Assembly: GCA_964346645.1 (NCBI GenBank)
Contig: CAYFVU010000094.1
Coordinates: 1-13,017, forward strand
Origin: CAYFVU01 sp964346645
GTDB lineage: Bacteria; Spirochaetota; Spirochaetia; DSM-16054; Sediminispirochaetaceae
Direction of reading: 5' to 3'
DNA: 13,017 bases
Below are positions 1 through 6,873 of the stretch, in pieces. The notes under the pieces are model-generated. The model worked only from the letters and a program-made list of their open reading frames with translations, was not told where the DNA came from and did not search any database. Both the position numbers and the translations under genes were made by a program. Positions within the stretch are counted from its first letter, which is position 1, and each line of letters begins with the position of its first letter.

Positions 1-1169
1 CGGCCGCCCCGGTACTTCACATAGTCGAGGCTGTGGATTTCCACCTCGCCGTGACTCTGCAGCATCTCGTAGAGCTGCTCGAAGGGAATGATTCCCTCGC
101 TGTTATAGCTGAGCACCAGAAACCGGCAGTCCGCCGCATTCAGCAACTCCTCCAGGGCACGGGGGGCGGTGCTGCGGTAGCAGAAATCCGATCGGGTACT
201 CCGCCAGTCGCCGCGGATCCCCGCCTTGCTGCGCAGCCTGCCGTCGCTCTTGCGCGCCTCGTCCACCTCGGGAAAGTCCCAACGGGCGATGCTGTTGAGC
301 AGATGGTAGTTGCTGCCGTATTGGTGGCTGTTGTACGGAGGGTCGAGATAGCAGAGGTCGAAGCTCCGGCCGGAGAGGAACGTCGATGCATCGACCGCCT
401 CCACTTCGCCCGCAGGGGGACCGTCTATGAGTACCGGCTGCTCGAGGCGCATCGGCGAGGTTATTCGGCCGAGGGCGTCGCCACTGTGGCCGCCGAAGCC
501 CTTGTGGTACGCCTTGAAGACCCCCGAGGTGTTCGCGTGGGTTGCCGCCTCGTAGAGCAGCAGCGCGATGAGGATCTCCTTTGCCCTGTCAGCGTCTTCG
601 AAAGAGGAGCGCGCGGCGGTAGAGGAGTCGGGCATCGAGCCGGGTATTGAGCCGGGAAACATCTCCTCTATCTTCTGCCGCACCCGGTCGATAAAGAGCG
701 CGTTCTCCCGCGTGTAGAAGAGCCGCTCGTAGCGGTAGTCGGCCGTTTCGGTGTTCTCCGGTGCGTAGTAGCGGGAGACGAACTGCACCGGCGGCTCTCC
801 GCCGAGCGAGTTGAGTGTATCTAGGAGCCGCTCGATCCCTCCCCAAGGGGCGAAGAGGCGCTCGAGATCATCCGGAGAGTTCAGCAGATATGCGCTGTTG
901 AGGACCCTCGCGTACTCCTCCCAGTCGTTCGCCCACACCTCGTATCCCATGAGGCGCGCCAAACGCGCAACCGCACCGCTCCCGGCAAAGGGATCGACGA
1001 AGCGGCGGAGGGGCTGCTCCTCTCCGAGACGTGCGAAGACGGTGTGGAGAAAGCCGAGTATCCTCCGCTTGTTCCCGATGTAGGCGATGAGCTGTTTGCT
1101 GAGGTAGGAGTGAGCGCTTACATCCGTGTCACTTGCCGAAAGGTTATGGGCCTGATACCATGCCGTCAT
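1..1169 (-). CDS. D12-class (Dam-like) adenine-specific DNA methyltransferase, partial at the 3' end
   Basis: Transfers a methyl group from S-adenosylmethionine to adenine N6 in DNA. The frame is open for 389 full codons on the minus strand and runs off the left edge. Visible motifs, in the alpha-class order, are motif X-like SKQLIAYIGNKRR (about residues 24-36), the SAM-binding motif I FVDPFAGSGAV (57-67), a long variable part that should hold the target-recognition domain, and catalytic motif IV LDPPYN (275-280), followed by HQYGSNYHLLNSIA. Relatives end soon after a stretch like the last visible DYVKYRGG, so probably only some 15-25 residues are missing. The ATG at 1169-1167 is the only possible standard start: a TGA lies in frame two codons upstream, and no ATG, GTG or TTG occurs in the next 30 codons. 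No restriction endonuclease is visible; one could lie beyond position 1. Target sequence unknown. Family assignment is firm; solitary versus restriction-associated role is open. Confidence 0.9.
   Translation of the reverse strand, partial: MTAWYQAHNLSASDTDVSAHSYLSKQLIAYIGNKRRILGFLHTVFARLGEEQPLRRFVDPFAGSGAVARLARLMGYEVWANDWEEYARVLNSAYLLNSPDDLERLFAPWGGIERLLDTLNSLGGEPPVQFVSRYYAPENTETADYRYERLFYTRENALFIDRVRQKIEEMFPGSIPGSMPDSSTAARSSFEDADRAKEILIALLLYEAATHANTSGVFKAYHKGFGGHSGDALGRITSPMRLEQPVLIDGPPAGEVEAVDASTFLSGRSFDLCYLDPPYNSHQYGSNYHLLNSIARWDFPEVDEARKSDGRLRSKAGIRGDWRSTRSDFCYRSTAPRALEELLNAADCRFLVLSYNSEGIIPFEQLYEMLQSHGEVEIHSLDYVKYRGG
625..660 (-). repeat. Three tandem 12-nt units inside the methyltransferase gene
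   Basis: On the plus strand the units are gagtcgggcatc, gagccgggtatt and gagccgggaaac. In the methyltransferase frame they encode the tetrapeptides FPGS, IPGS and MPDS (residues 171-182), a Pro/Gly/Ser linker in the variable region between motifs I and IV. The unit length is a multiple of three, so gain or loss of a copy would keep the frame. Confidence 0.6.
1133..1161 (+). promoter_or_regulatory. Candidate sigma70-type promoter for murE, inside the methyltransferase gene
   Basis: TTGCCG (1133-1138), a 17-base spacer and TACCAT (1156-1161), each matching four of six consensus bases. The predicted start of transcription falls on or next to the murE ATG at 1168, which would give a leaderless message. 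In agreement, I see no Shine-Dalgarno sequence before this ATG. Weak match; inference. Confidence 0.3.
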
Positions 1170-2769
1170 GACCGATCAGAGCCTATCAGCAATAGTAGAT
1201 AATATCAACATTCTCGAACGACACGGCGAAACGGATCCGACGATCTCCTCCCTCGTCTACGACAGCCGCGATGCCGCCGAGGGGAGTCTCTTCTTCGCCC
1301 TGCACGGCATACACAGCGACGGACACGACTACATACCTCAGGCGGTCGAGGCCGGAGCCGCGGCGGTGATCCACTCGTCTCCGCTCGCCTCCTACCGTCA
1401 GGGGCTCGTCTATCTGCGGGTCGAGGATACGAGAAGAGCCATGTCGCCGGTCGCCGCGGCCTTCTACGGCCATCCCTCGCGCGAGATGACGGTCATAGGC
1501 GTGACAGGCACCGACGGCAAGAGCACCACCGTCAGCTTCATTCATCAGCTGCTCGAGGCGACGGGCCGCAAGACCGGCTTCCTCTCTACGGTGCAGTTCA
1601 ACACGGGCGGGGCGACCGAGAAAAACTACCTCCGGCAGTCGACTCCGGAGGCACCGGAGGTCCACCGAATTCTCCGCCGAATGCGGGATACAGGCTGCAG
1701 CCACGCGGTCGTCGAGGCGACAAGCCACGGTCTCTCCGAACGCAACAGCCGTCTGCGGGACATAGCCTTCGACATCGGCGTCTTTACCAACATCAGCCGG
1801 GAGCACCTCGAGTTCCACAAGACCTTCGAACAGTACCTCTACGACAAGGCGAATCTCTTCCGCCTCCTTAAAGGGGATGGTGGTAGGGCAGTCATCAACA
1901 TGGACGACCCGAGCCGGCGCTACATGAGCGAGGCGAGCAGCGCTCCGGTCATCCGCTATTCCCTCCGAGATCCGGAGGCAGAGCTCTACGCCTCCTCCGT
2001 CGAGGAGCGCGGCGAGGAGCAACGGGTCGTCGTCCGCTTCCGAGGTGGAGGCTCCGCCGGAGGCCGCCCCCAGGACGGATCCCCCACGAGCGGCAGAGAA
2101 GAGGCCGAGCTTCTTCTTCCCCTCCCCGGCAGGTTCAACGTGGAGAATCTCCTCGCCGCAACGGGCGCGGTCCTCGCGCTGACGGAGCTTCGGTTGGAGG
2201 AGATCGCCCCGCACGTATCCTCCCTTGTCCCGGTGAGGGGGAGGATGGTTCCGGTGCGGCTCGGCCAGCCCTTCCGCGTGTTGGTGGACTATGCCCACAC
2301 CCCGGGCTCCTTCGAAAAGCTCTTTCCGCAGCTCAGGCGGCAGACGACCGGAAGGCTCATCGCCCTCTTCGGCTCGGCCGGCGAACGCGATATAGAGAAG
2401 CGCAGCCGCCTCGGAGAGATCGCCTCACAGTACTCCGACATCGTGGTGCTCGCCGACGAGGACCCCCGCGGAGAGGAGCCGGGAGCGATTCTGCGGGAAG
2501 TTGCGGCCGGCTGCACGGGCACACAGGAGGGCGAGGATCTGATCATCATAGAAGACCGTGTGGAGGCGATGCGCCGTGCCTTCTTTATCGCCCGAGAAGG
2601 TGATCTCGTGGTTCTCTTGGGCAAGGGGCACGAGGGGACGATAATATATGCAGATGGACCCATCCCCTGGGACGAGGAGGAGACCGCAGTCAGGCTCCTG
2701 CGCGAGATGGGTTACGGCGGCGAAAACACCGGATCACGGACAGAAATGGAACGAAGGAGTGAGTCATGA
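1168..2769 (+). CDS. murE: MurE: UDP-N-acetylmuramoyl-L-alanyl-D-glutamate--diamino-acid ligase
   Basis: Cytoplasmic ATP-dependent ligase that adds the third residue to the UDP-MurNAc dipeptide in peptidoglycan synthesis. Domains in order: an N-terminal UDP-binding part with VYDSRDAAEGSLFFAL (30-45), the central ATPase with P-loop GTDGKSTT (114-121; most family members have GTNGKT), STPEAPE (158-164), EATSHGLSERN (183-193), NISREHLEFH (208-217) and DYDKANLF-type lysine K227, the expected carbamylated residue, then the C-terminal ligase domain with DYAHTP (374-379), GSAGERDIEKR (402-412) and KGHEG (486-490). At 431-434 it has EDPR where meso-diaminopimelate enzymes have DNPR, so the amino acid added is uncertain; spirochaetes studied use ornithine. 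A Gly/Ser-rich insertion lies near 293-312. The start is forced: TGA in frame four codons upstream (1153-1155) and no other nearby start. Length of 533 is slightly above the usual 480-500. The stop overlaps the ddl start. Confidence 0.93.
   Translation: MTDQSLSAIVDNINILERHGETDPTISSLVYDSRDAAEGSLFFALHGIHSDGHDYIPQAVEAGAAAVIHSSPLASYRQGLVYLRVEDTRRAMSPVAAAFYGHPSREMTVIGVTGTDGKSTTVSFIHQLLEATGRKTGFLSTVQFNTGGATEKNYLRQSTPEAPEVHRILRRMRDTGCSHAVVEATSHGLSERNSRLRDIAFDIGVFTNISREHLEFHKTFEQYLYDKANLFRLLKGDGGRAVINMDDPSRRYMSEASSAPVIRYSLRDPEAELYASSVEERGEEQRVVVRFRGGGSAGGRPQDGSPTSGREEAELLLPLPGRFNVENLLAATGAVLALTELRLEEIAPHVSSLVPVRGRMVPVRLGQPFRVLVDYAHTPGSFEKLFPQLRRQTTGRLIALFGSAGERDIEKRSRLGEIASQYSDIVVLADEDPRGEEPGAILREVAAGCTGTQEGEDLIIIEDRVEAMRRAFFIAREGDLVVLLGKGHEGTIIYADGPIPWDEEETAVRLLREMGYGGENTGSRTEMERRSES
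2754..2759 (+). promoter_or_regulatory. Ribosome binding site of ddl within the end of murE
   Basis: AAGGAG, six bases before the ddl ATG at 2766. It lies inside the last murE codons, and the ATGA overlap of stop and start suggests translational coupling. Confidence 0.75.
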
Positions 2770-3878
2770 GTAAGGAAAGGATCGGCATTCTCTTCGGAGG
2801 AAAATCAGGCGAGCACGAGGTCTCTCTCGTCTCGGCAGCTTCGGTCATGAAGAAGCTCAATCCCGAGAGGTTCGATCCGGTCATGATCGGCATAGACCGG
2901 GACGGCCGATGGTACCTGCAGACCGAGCCGAAGATAGACACCGAGACCAACGGCATGATCCTCCAAAAGGGGATCGACACCCGGGTCTATGCGATGCCCG
3001 GCGACGGGCTCTACTGCAACGGGGAGAGCCTTCAACTATCGGTGGTCTTTCCGGTCCTCCACGGGACCTTCGGCGAAGACGGGACGGTGCAGGGCCTGCT
3101 GGAGGTCGCCGACCTCCCCTACGTGGGCGCAGGTGTGCTCGGCAGCAGCCTCTCGATGGACAAGGCCACGGTCAAGCGCGTCTGGATGAAGGCCGGTCTG
3201 CGCGTCGTCCCGTTCATCCTCGCCCTCAGACAGGATCTCTACCATGAGGACGGTTCCCGCAACCTGGAGGCCTTCGCCGATGTGAGCCGCAGAGCCGAAG
3301 ACGAGTTCTCCTATCCCCTCTTCGTAAAGCCCTCTCGCGCCGGCTCCTCGGTGGGCGTCACCTGCGTAGAGAACCGGGAGGAGCTCACCGAGGCGCTCGA
3401 AGAGGCATTCCGCTACGATGTAAAACTGCTGATCGAGCCCGAACTGGTCGGCCGGGAGATAGAGTGCTCGGTCATCGGCAACGAGATTCAGGAGGCCTTC
3501 GTCCCGGGAGAAATCGTGCCGACGCACAAGTTCTACGACTACAAGGCGAAGTACGTGGATCCGGAGGGTGCAAAGCTCCTCGTGCCGGCTCCGCTCGACG
3601 AGCTCGCGCAGGAGGAGGTCAAGAGGACCGCGATAGATGCCTACCGCGCAGCGGAAGCCGAGGGGATGGCCCGCGTCGACTGCTTTATCGAGAAGAAGAG
3701 CGGAGAGGTGTACCTCAACGAGATAAACACCATCCCCGGTTTTACCGGCATCAGCATGTTCTCGAAACTCTGCGAGGCATCAGGACTGCCCTATCCCGCC
3801 ATGCTCGAGAAGATAGTCGATCTCGCCCATGCCCGCTACAAGAGGCAAGCATCCCTCACCTACCAGCTCATGCTGTAA
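2766..3878 (+). CDS. ddl: D-alanine--D-alanine ligase
   Basis: Joins two D-alanines with ATP to make the terminal dipeptide of the peptidoglycan precursor, acting in the cytoplasm next to the MurE step. N-terminal domain has ILFGGKSGEHEVSL (8-21) with E18 at the place of the catalytic glutamate of E. coli DdlB, HGTFGEDG (99-106), an ATP-grasp part with FVKPSRAGSSVGV (186-198; S194 as DdlB S150), and the omega-loop FYDYKAKY (256-263). Y263 corresponds to DdlB Y216, which marks D-Ala-D-Ala rather than vancomycin-resistance D-Ala-D-Lac ligases. ARVD (302-305) and NEINTIPGFT (318-327) supply the nucleotide and Mg ligands, with E319 and N321. The length of 370 is normal. It starts within the murE stop codon (ATGA), so the two form an operon. 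It converges with the nitroreductase gene 37 bases downstream, with no clear hairpin terminator between them. Confidence 0.95.
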   Translation: MSKERIGILFGGKSGEHEVSLVSAASVMKKLNPERFDPVMIGIDRDGRWYLQTEPKIDTETNGMILQKGIDTRVYAMPGDGLYCNGESLQLSVVFPVLHGTFGEDGTVQGLLEVADLPYVGAGVLGSSLSMDKATVKRVWMKAGLRVVPFILALRQDLYHEDGSRNLEAFADVSRRAEDEFSYPLFVKPSRAGSSVGVTCVENREELTEALEEAFRYDVKLLIEPELVGREIECSVIGNEIQEAFVPGEIVPTHKFYDYKAKYVDPEGAKLLVPAPLDELAQEEVKRTAIDAYRAAEAEGMARVDCFIEKKSGEVYLNEINTIPGFTGISMFSKLCEASGLPYPAMLEKIVDLAHARYKRQASLTYQLML

Positions 3879-3915
3879 GCTCGAGAGGTGGACGCTCGTT
3901 AACTGCCGGTGGATC

Positions 3916-4425
3916 TTACCAGTGGTCGTAGGAGATGATTTGGTCGAGGGGACGCCGCTCCTGCTGGAGAGGAGGATCAGAGGAGTGGCCAATGAGTATC
4001 AGCATGACCACGCGCATGAGGTGGGGCACGGTGAGGATCTCCCGCACCATCCGCTCGTCGTAGGTGGTAATGGCTCTGGTACCTAGCCCCTCCGCTCGCG
4101 CCTGCAGCATGAGAAAGCCCGAGGCGATGCCTATGTCTATGGGATAGGCGTGCTGTCCGTTCGGCATCCGGTAGTCCACGTTCGTCGTGCAGAACGCCAT
4201 GATGACCGGGGCTTGTCCGACGTGCTCCTGACCGAAGGCCGCATCGTAGAGTCCGTTGCGAACCTCGGGATCTCGGACGGCTACCAGCCGCCACGGCTGC
4301 CGATTCTTCGCCGACGGCGCCCTGTGGGCGGCCTCCACGATTCGGTCCAGAGACTCCTGATCGACAACTTCATCAGTAAAACTCGCGGCACTGACCCAAC
4401 TCGATATTTCCTCTAAGATATCCAT
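3916..4425 (-). CDS. Nitroreductase family protein (FMN-dependent oxidoreductase)
   Basis: A short nitroreductase-fold flavoprotein of 169 residues, expected to be a cytoplasmic homodimer that reduces substrates with NAD(P)H. The sequence shows the N-terminal FMN-contacting motif RAPSAKNRQPWRLV and, later, YPIDIGIASGFLMLQARAEGLGT, the typical helix and following turn of the family, ending in an IGHSSDPP segment near the C-terminus. The true substrate cannot be read from the sequence; family members act on nitroaromatics, quinones, flavins or other compounds. I chose the ATG at 4425 over the one at 4443 because GAGAGGG stands six bases before it and the protein then starts MDILEEI, as relatives do. 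It is divergent from the M28-like membrane gene, with 65 bases between starts holding a perfect inverted repeat. Confidence 0.88.
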   Translation of the reverse strand: MDILEEISSWVSAASFTDEVVDQESLDRIVEAAHRAPSAKNRQPWRLVAVRDPEVRNGLYDAAFGQEHVGQAPVIMAFCTTNVDYRMPNGQHAYPIDIGIASGFLMLQARAEGLGTRAITTYDERMVREILTVPHLMRVVMLILIGHSSDPPLQQERRPLDQIISYDHW

Positions 4426-4431
4426 CGTTCG

Positions 4432-4438
4432 CCCTCTC
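4432..4438 (-). promoter_or_regulatory. Ribosome binding site that decides the nitroreductase start
   Basis: GAGAGGG on the minus strand, six bases before the ATG at 4425. No comparable site precedes the in-frame ATG at 4443. Confidence 0.6.
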
Positions 4439-4452
4439 GTCATGCTAAGTTC

Positions 4453-4482
4453 TTGACTCCCCAGCTACTCTTCACCTATGGT
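4453..4482 (+). promoter_or_regulatory. Candidate promoter for the M28-like membrane gene
   Basis: TTGACT (4453-4458; five of six consensus bases), an 18-base spacer and TATGGT (4477-4482; four of six). The -10 part lies inside the inverted repeat at 4471-4485. The predicted transcript would begin almost at the ATG, although GGTGA (4480-4484) six bases before that ATG could be a Shine-Dalgarno site. The two readings conflict, so this is a tentative call. Confidence 0.3.
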
Positions 4483-4485
4483 GAA
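4471..4485. promoter_or_regulatory. Perfect inverted repeat between divergent genes, candidate operator
   Basis: TTCACC-TAT-GGTGAA: two perfect 6-base arms around three bases, in the 65-base region between the divergent nitroreductase and M28-like genes. It overlaps the candidate -10 element and the GGTGA possible ribosome site of the plus-strand gene. The size and symmetry suit a dimeric repressor site; alternatively, in RNA, it could hide the ribosome site in a small hairpin. No regulator gene is adjacent. Confidence 0.45.
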
Positions 4486-4490
4486 ATCGA

Positions 4491-6722
4491 ATGAAACAGA
4501 GTACGCTCGTTCCTACTGTTCTCTTGATCGGCTTCTTATCTCTCCTCGCTTCTTCGCTGCACGCCGAAACGGTTCAGTCCTCATACTATCACACATTCGA
4601 GGATATGCACACCTTTTCCACCTTCTATCCGCGCACCGAGAACTCTGAGGGAGAGAAGGCGACACTCCAATACATTCGGCGCAGGATCGAGGAGATCGGC
4701 GTATCTTACCGCACAAGCAGCCTCGACAGCTACGAAGGATTCCACTCCTTCTCCTCGTCTATTCGAGTCTCGATCGAGGGTTCGCGCAACGACAGCCTCT
4801 ACTTCGTTTTTCCCCTCAACCATCCCCCCGAATCAGCGGTCGACGAATCCTACGCCGCGGGTCTTGCCCTCGCCCTCGACTTCGTCGAGGAAATATCGGG
4901 AGGTCCCATGCCGCCGGTGAACATAGAGGTCCTGTTTCTCGGAGCGGAGAAGGGGCGAAAGGCCGACTATCGACTCGGCTCGAGGGCATTTCTGCAGGAC
5001 TTCTCCCCGAGCGCCGGTTCGGCCTTCGTCTACATCGATCTCGCTGAGCTCCCGTCGGAACTCGAGGTCCTGCCGGCGGGAACCGGGCGTGTGGGGCCGG
5101 CATGGATGGTTGACAGAATGCACGAGGCGCTATTCGCCTCGGAGTCCGGCTACCACATGAGCGCCACCTCCTTTCAGATCCATCGCCTCGGCTTGAACGA
5201 CCGCCCATGCCCCATCGATCCCTACCTCGAGTCAGGGTTTCCCGCGGTCTACCTCAGGGGCAACAGCAACGGAGGAGAAGATGCATCCCCCATCCCCTTC
5301 TCAGAACTCACCGCCTATCTCCTCCGATTCACCGAGCAGTTCGACACCGGCATTCCCGACAGATGGGACAGCCACTACTTCTTCTTCAAGCTCGACCGCT
5401 ATCTTCTGCTCTTCGGCGAGAGCTTCTACGCCGTCCTCATTCTTCTCATACTATCGCTCACCCTCCTCTATCCCTTTCTGAGGCCGAAACGCTTCATCAA
5501 ATACGCTAGATCCATTCTCCGCCACTTCTCCGTCGTACCGATCCTCTTCGGCTTCATGCTCCTCTTTCTCTACCTCTCGACCCTCCTCCTCGATGGGGTA
5601 ATGTCCTTCCGCGGTATCGACAGCCTGTGGCGGGCGGCGCCTCTCACCTTTCTTGCGCTGAAGGTCTCTGCGGCGGCGATCCTCTTCAGCCTGTCGCAGT
5701 ACCTCCTCACTCGCATACATCTTCGCAGGCTGCGCGGGAGCTTCTACTCCGCATCCGCTCTCGTGTTCCTCCTCTTCGACATCATCCTCCTGACCATAGT
5801 GGACATCTCCCTGACTTTCTACGGCATGTGGATATTCTTCTTTGCCTTTCTCTTTACCGGCACGAGAACGCGAACGATGAAGGTCGTCTACCTCCTCCTC
5901 TCCTTCTCCCTCGCCGTCGTTCTGCTGACCTCCATATTCCTCGTGCCGCACTACGGCGCGGTGCGCGGGGTCCTCCTCTCCGAGTGGAGGGGAAACCTCA
6001 TCATCGCCCTCAATCTCCTCCCCTTCATGCTCATGCTCATCCGCATCCGGATGCTTTTCCACCACCCGAACCCTCGCATCACCAGGTGGATCATCCTGGC
6101 AACCGAACTCGTGCTGGTCGCCGTCGTCTCCGTGCTCACCTGGAATCTCCTCACCTTCCAGCCGTATGCGGAGCCGCGGAAGCAGCCGCTGCACGTGCGC
6201 GAGCAGATCTCCGTGGCAGAGGCGAACCGCACAATACGGATAAAGAGCCCGCTGGATATCGGCGAGCTCGATCTCTCGGGCGAGTCCTACCGCCTCGAGA
6301 AGAAGATCGAGGCAACCTCATTTTTCTCCCGCCTCCCATTCCCGGAGACGCACCTATCCATGGAGATCGAGAAGAGCGGCTTTCTCGGACGGGCGATCTA
6401 CCGTGCCACGCTGAGCCCCGTGGGGAATCCGGAGGAGATCGAGATACGGCTGCAATCGGAGGAGGCAATCGTACTCTACGACTGCAGTTTTCCGGTGAGC
6501 CAGAGCCCGGACAGGAGAAGCTTAACGGTGCACATCGGCCGAAATCCGCCGGTACCGTTGAGCTTCTCCTTTACCGTCCCGGCCGGCTTCAGCGGCAAAC
6601 TCATCGCCCAGTCGACCTACTACACAGCGCCGTACAGTGCCGAGCTGCCGACCGAGCGCTTCGAGGTGGACTATCGGCTGCATGAGAGCTTGCTCACTCC
6701 GATTACCGGAAGAGGCGAATAG
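4491..6722 (+). CDS. M28-peptidase-like polytopic membrane protein, probably catalytically degenerate
   Basis: A 743-residue protein of unknown function. Residues 1-25 form a signal peptide ending SSLHA. Residues 30-285 resemble the M28 zinc aminopeptidase fold: a helix region with EGEKATLQYIRRRIEEIG, a core NHPPESAVDESYAAG (110-124), VLFLGAEKGRKADYRLGSRAFL (from 147), YIDLAE (181-186) and LESGFPAVYLRG (246-257). Compared with M28 enzymes, H111, D118, E153 and D183 may persist, but the EE pair is E153-K154 and the last His ligand (in SDH of active enzymes) is absent, so hydrolysis looks unlikely. About eight hydrophobic segments follow (near 308-330, 347-370, 383-406, 420-440, 441-456, 464-485, 501-522, 532-556). 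A C-terminal non-membrane part of about 185 residues, beta-like in pattern, is probably outside the membrane. Eukaryotic GPAA1 and nicalin also combine M28-like domains with membrane segments. The stop codon touches the scaffold gap; dinB follows. Confidence 0.75.
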   Translation: MKQSTLVPTVLLIGFLSLLASSLHAETVQSSYYHTFEDMHTFSTFYPRTENSEGEKATLQYIRRRIEEIGVSYRTSSLDSYEGFHSFSSSIRVSIEGSRNDSLYFVFPLNHPPESAVDESYAAGLALALDFVEEISGGPMPPVNIEVLFLGAEKGRKADYRLGSRAFLQDFSPSAGSAFVYIDLAELPSELEVLPAGTGRVGPAWMVDRMHEALFASESGYHMSATSFQIHRLGLNDRPCPIDPYLESGFPAVYLRGNSNGGEDASPIPFSELTAYLLRFTEQFDTGIPDRWDSHYFFFKLDRYLLLFGESFYAVLILLILSLTLLYPFLRPKRFIKYARSILRHFSVVPILFGFMLLFLYLSTLLLDGVMSFRGIDSLWRAAPLTFLALKVSAAAILFSLSQYLLTRIHLRRLRGSFYSASALVFLLFDIILLTIVDISLTFYGMWIFFFAFLFTGTRTRTMKVVYLLLSFSLAVVLLTSIFLVPHYGAVRGVLLSEWRGNLIIALNLLPFMLMLIRIRMLFHHPNPRITRWIILATELVLVAVVSVLTWNLLTFQPYAEPRKQPLHVREQISVAEANRTIRIKSPLDIGELDLSGESYRLEKKIEATSFFSRLPFPETHLSMEIEKSGFLGRAIYRATLSPVGNPEEIEIRLQSEEAIVLYDCSFPVSQSPDRRSLTVHIGRNPPVPLSFSFTVPAGFSGKLIAQSTYYTAPYSAELPTERFEVDYRLHESLLTPITGRGE

Positions 6723-6833
6723 NNNNNNNNNNNNNNNNNNNNNNNNNNNNNNNNNNNNNNNNNNNNNNNNNNNNNNNNNNNNNNNNNNNNNNNNNNNNNN
6801 NNNNNNNNNNNNNNNNNNNNNNGAGGCGAATAG
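6712..6833 (+). repeat. Identical 11-base ends on both sides of the scaffold gap
   Basis: gaggcgaatag stands at 6712-6722, ending the left contig, and again at 6823-6833, beginning the right contig. The simplest reading is that the contigs overlap by these 11 bases and the gap contains nothing. Both copies hold the end of the M28-like gene (Gly-Glu-stop). Confidence 0.85.
6723..6822. other. Scaffold gap of exactly 100 Ns
   Basis: One hundred undetermined bases, the customary placeholder for a gap of unknown size. It falls between the stop codon of the M28-like gene and dinB. No coding sequence needs to be in it: the upstream gene has its stop and dinB has a full ribosome site and start after it. 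Confidence 0.97.
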
Positions 6834-6860
6834 CATTGAAAGGTCGGAATCGGTGGATGA

Positions 6861-6868
6861 GAGGTGAG
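6861..6868 (+). promoter_or_regulatory. Ribosome binding site supporting the GTG start of dinB
   Basis: GAGGTGAG, five bases before the GTG at 6874. The next in-frame ATG (6901) would cut off the catalytic HVDMD motif, so GTG is the start. Confidence 0.7.
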
Positions 6869-6873
6869 CTGCA

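Noticed and set aside
33..650. Plus-strand frame of 205 codons at the left end
   Set aside because: It lies antisense to the methyltransferase, whose frame carries the FAGSG and DPPY motifs; the plus-strand product shows no family features.
1160..1171. Three-codon reading frame (atg ccg tca tga) overlapping the murE start as a leader peptide
   Set aside because: Too short to judge, and it has no ribosome site; an ATGA at this place is likely to be chance.
1186..2298. Minus-strand frame of 370 codons across murE
   Set aside because: Antisense shadow of murE in GC-rich DNA; the plus-strand product has all the ligase motifs.
3879..3915. Terminator between the converging ddl and nitroreductase genes
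   Set aside because: Only stems of three to four bases can be formed and there is no T run.
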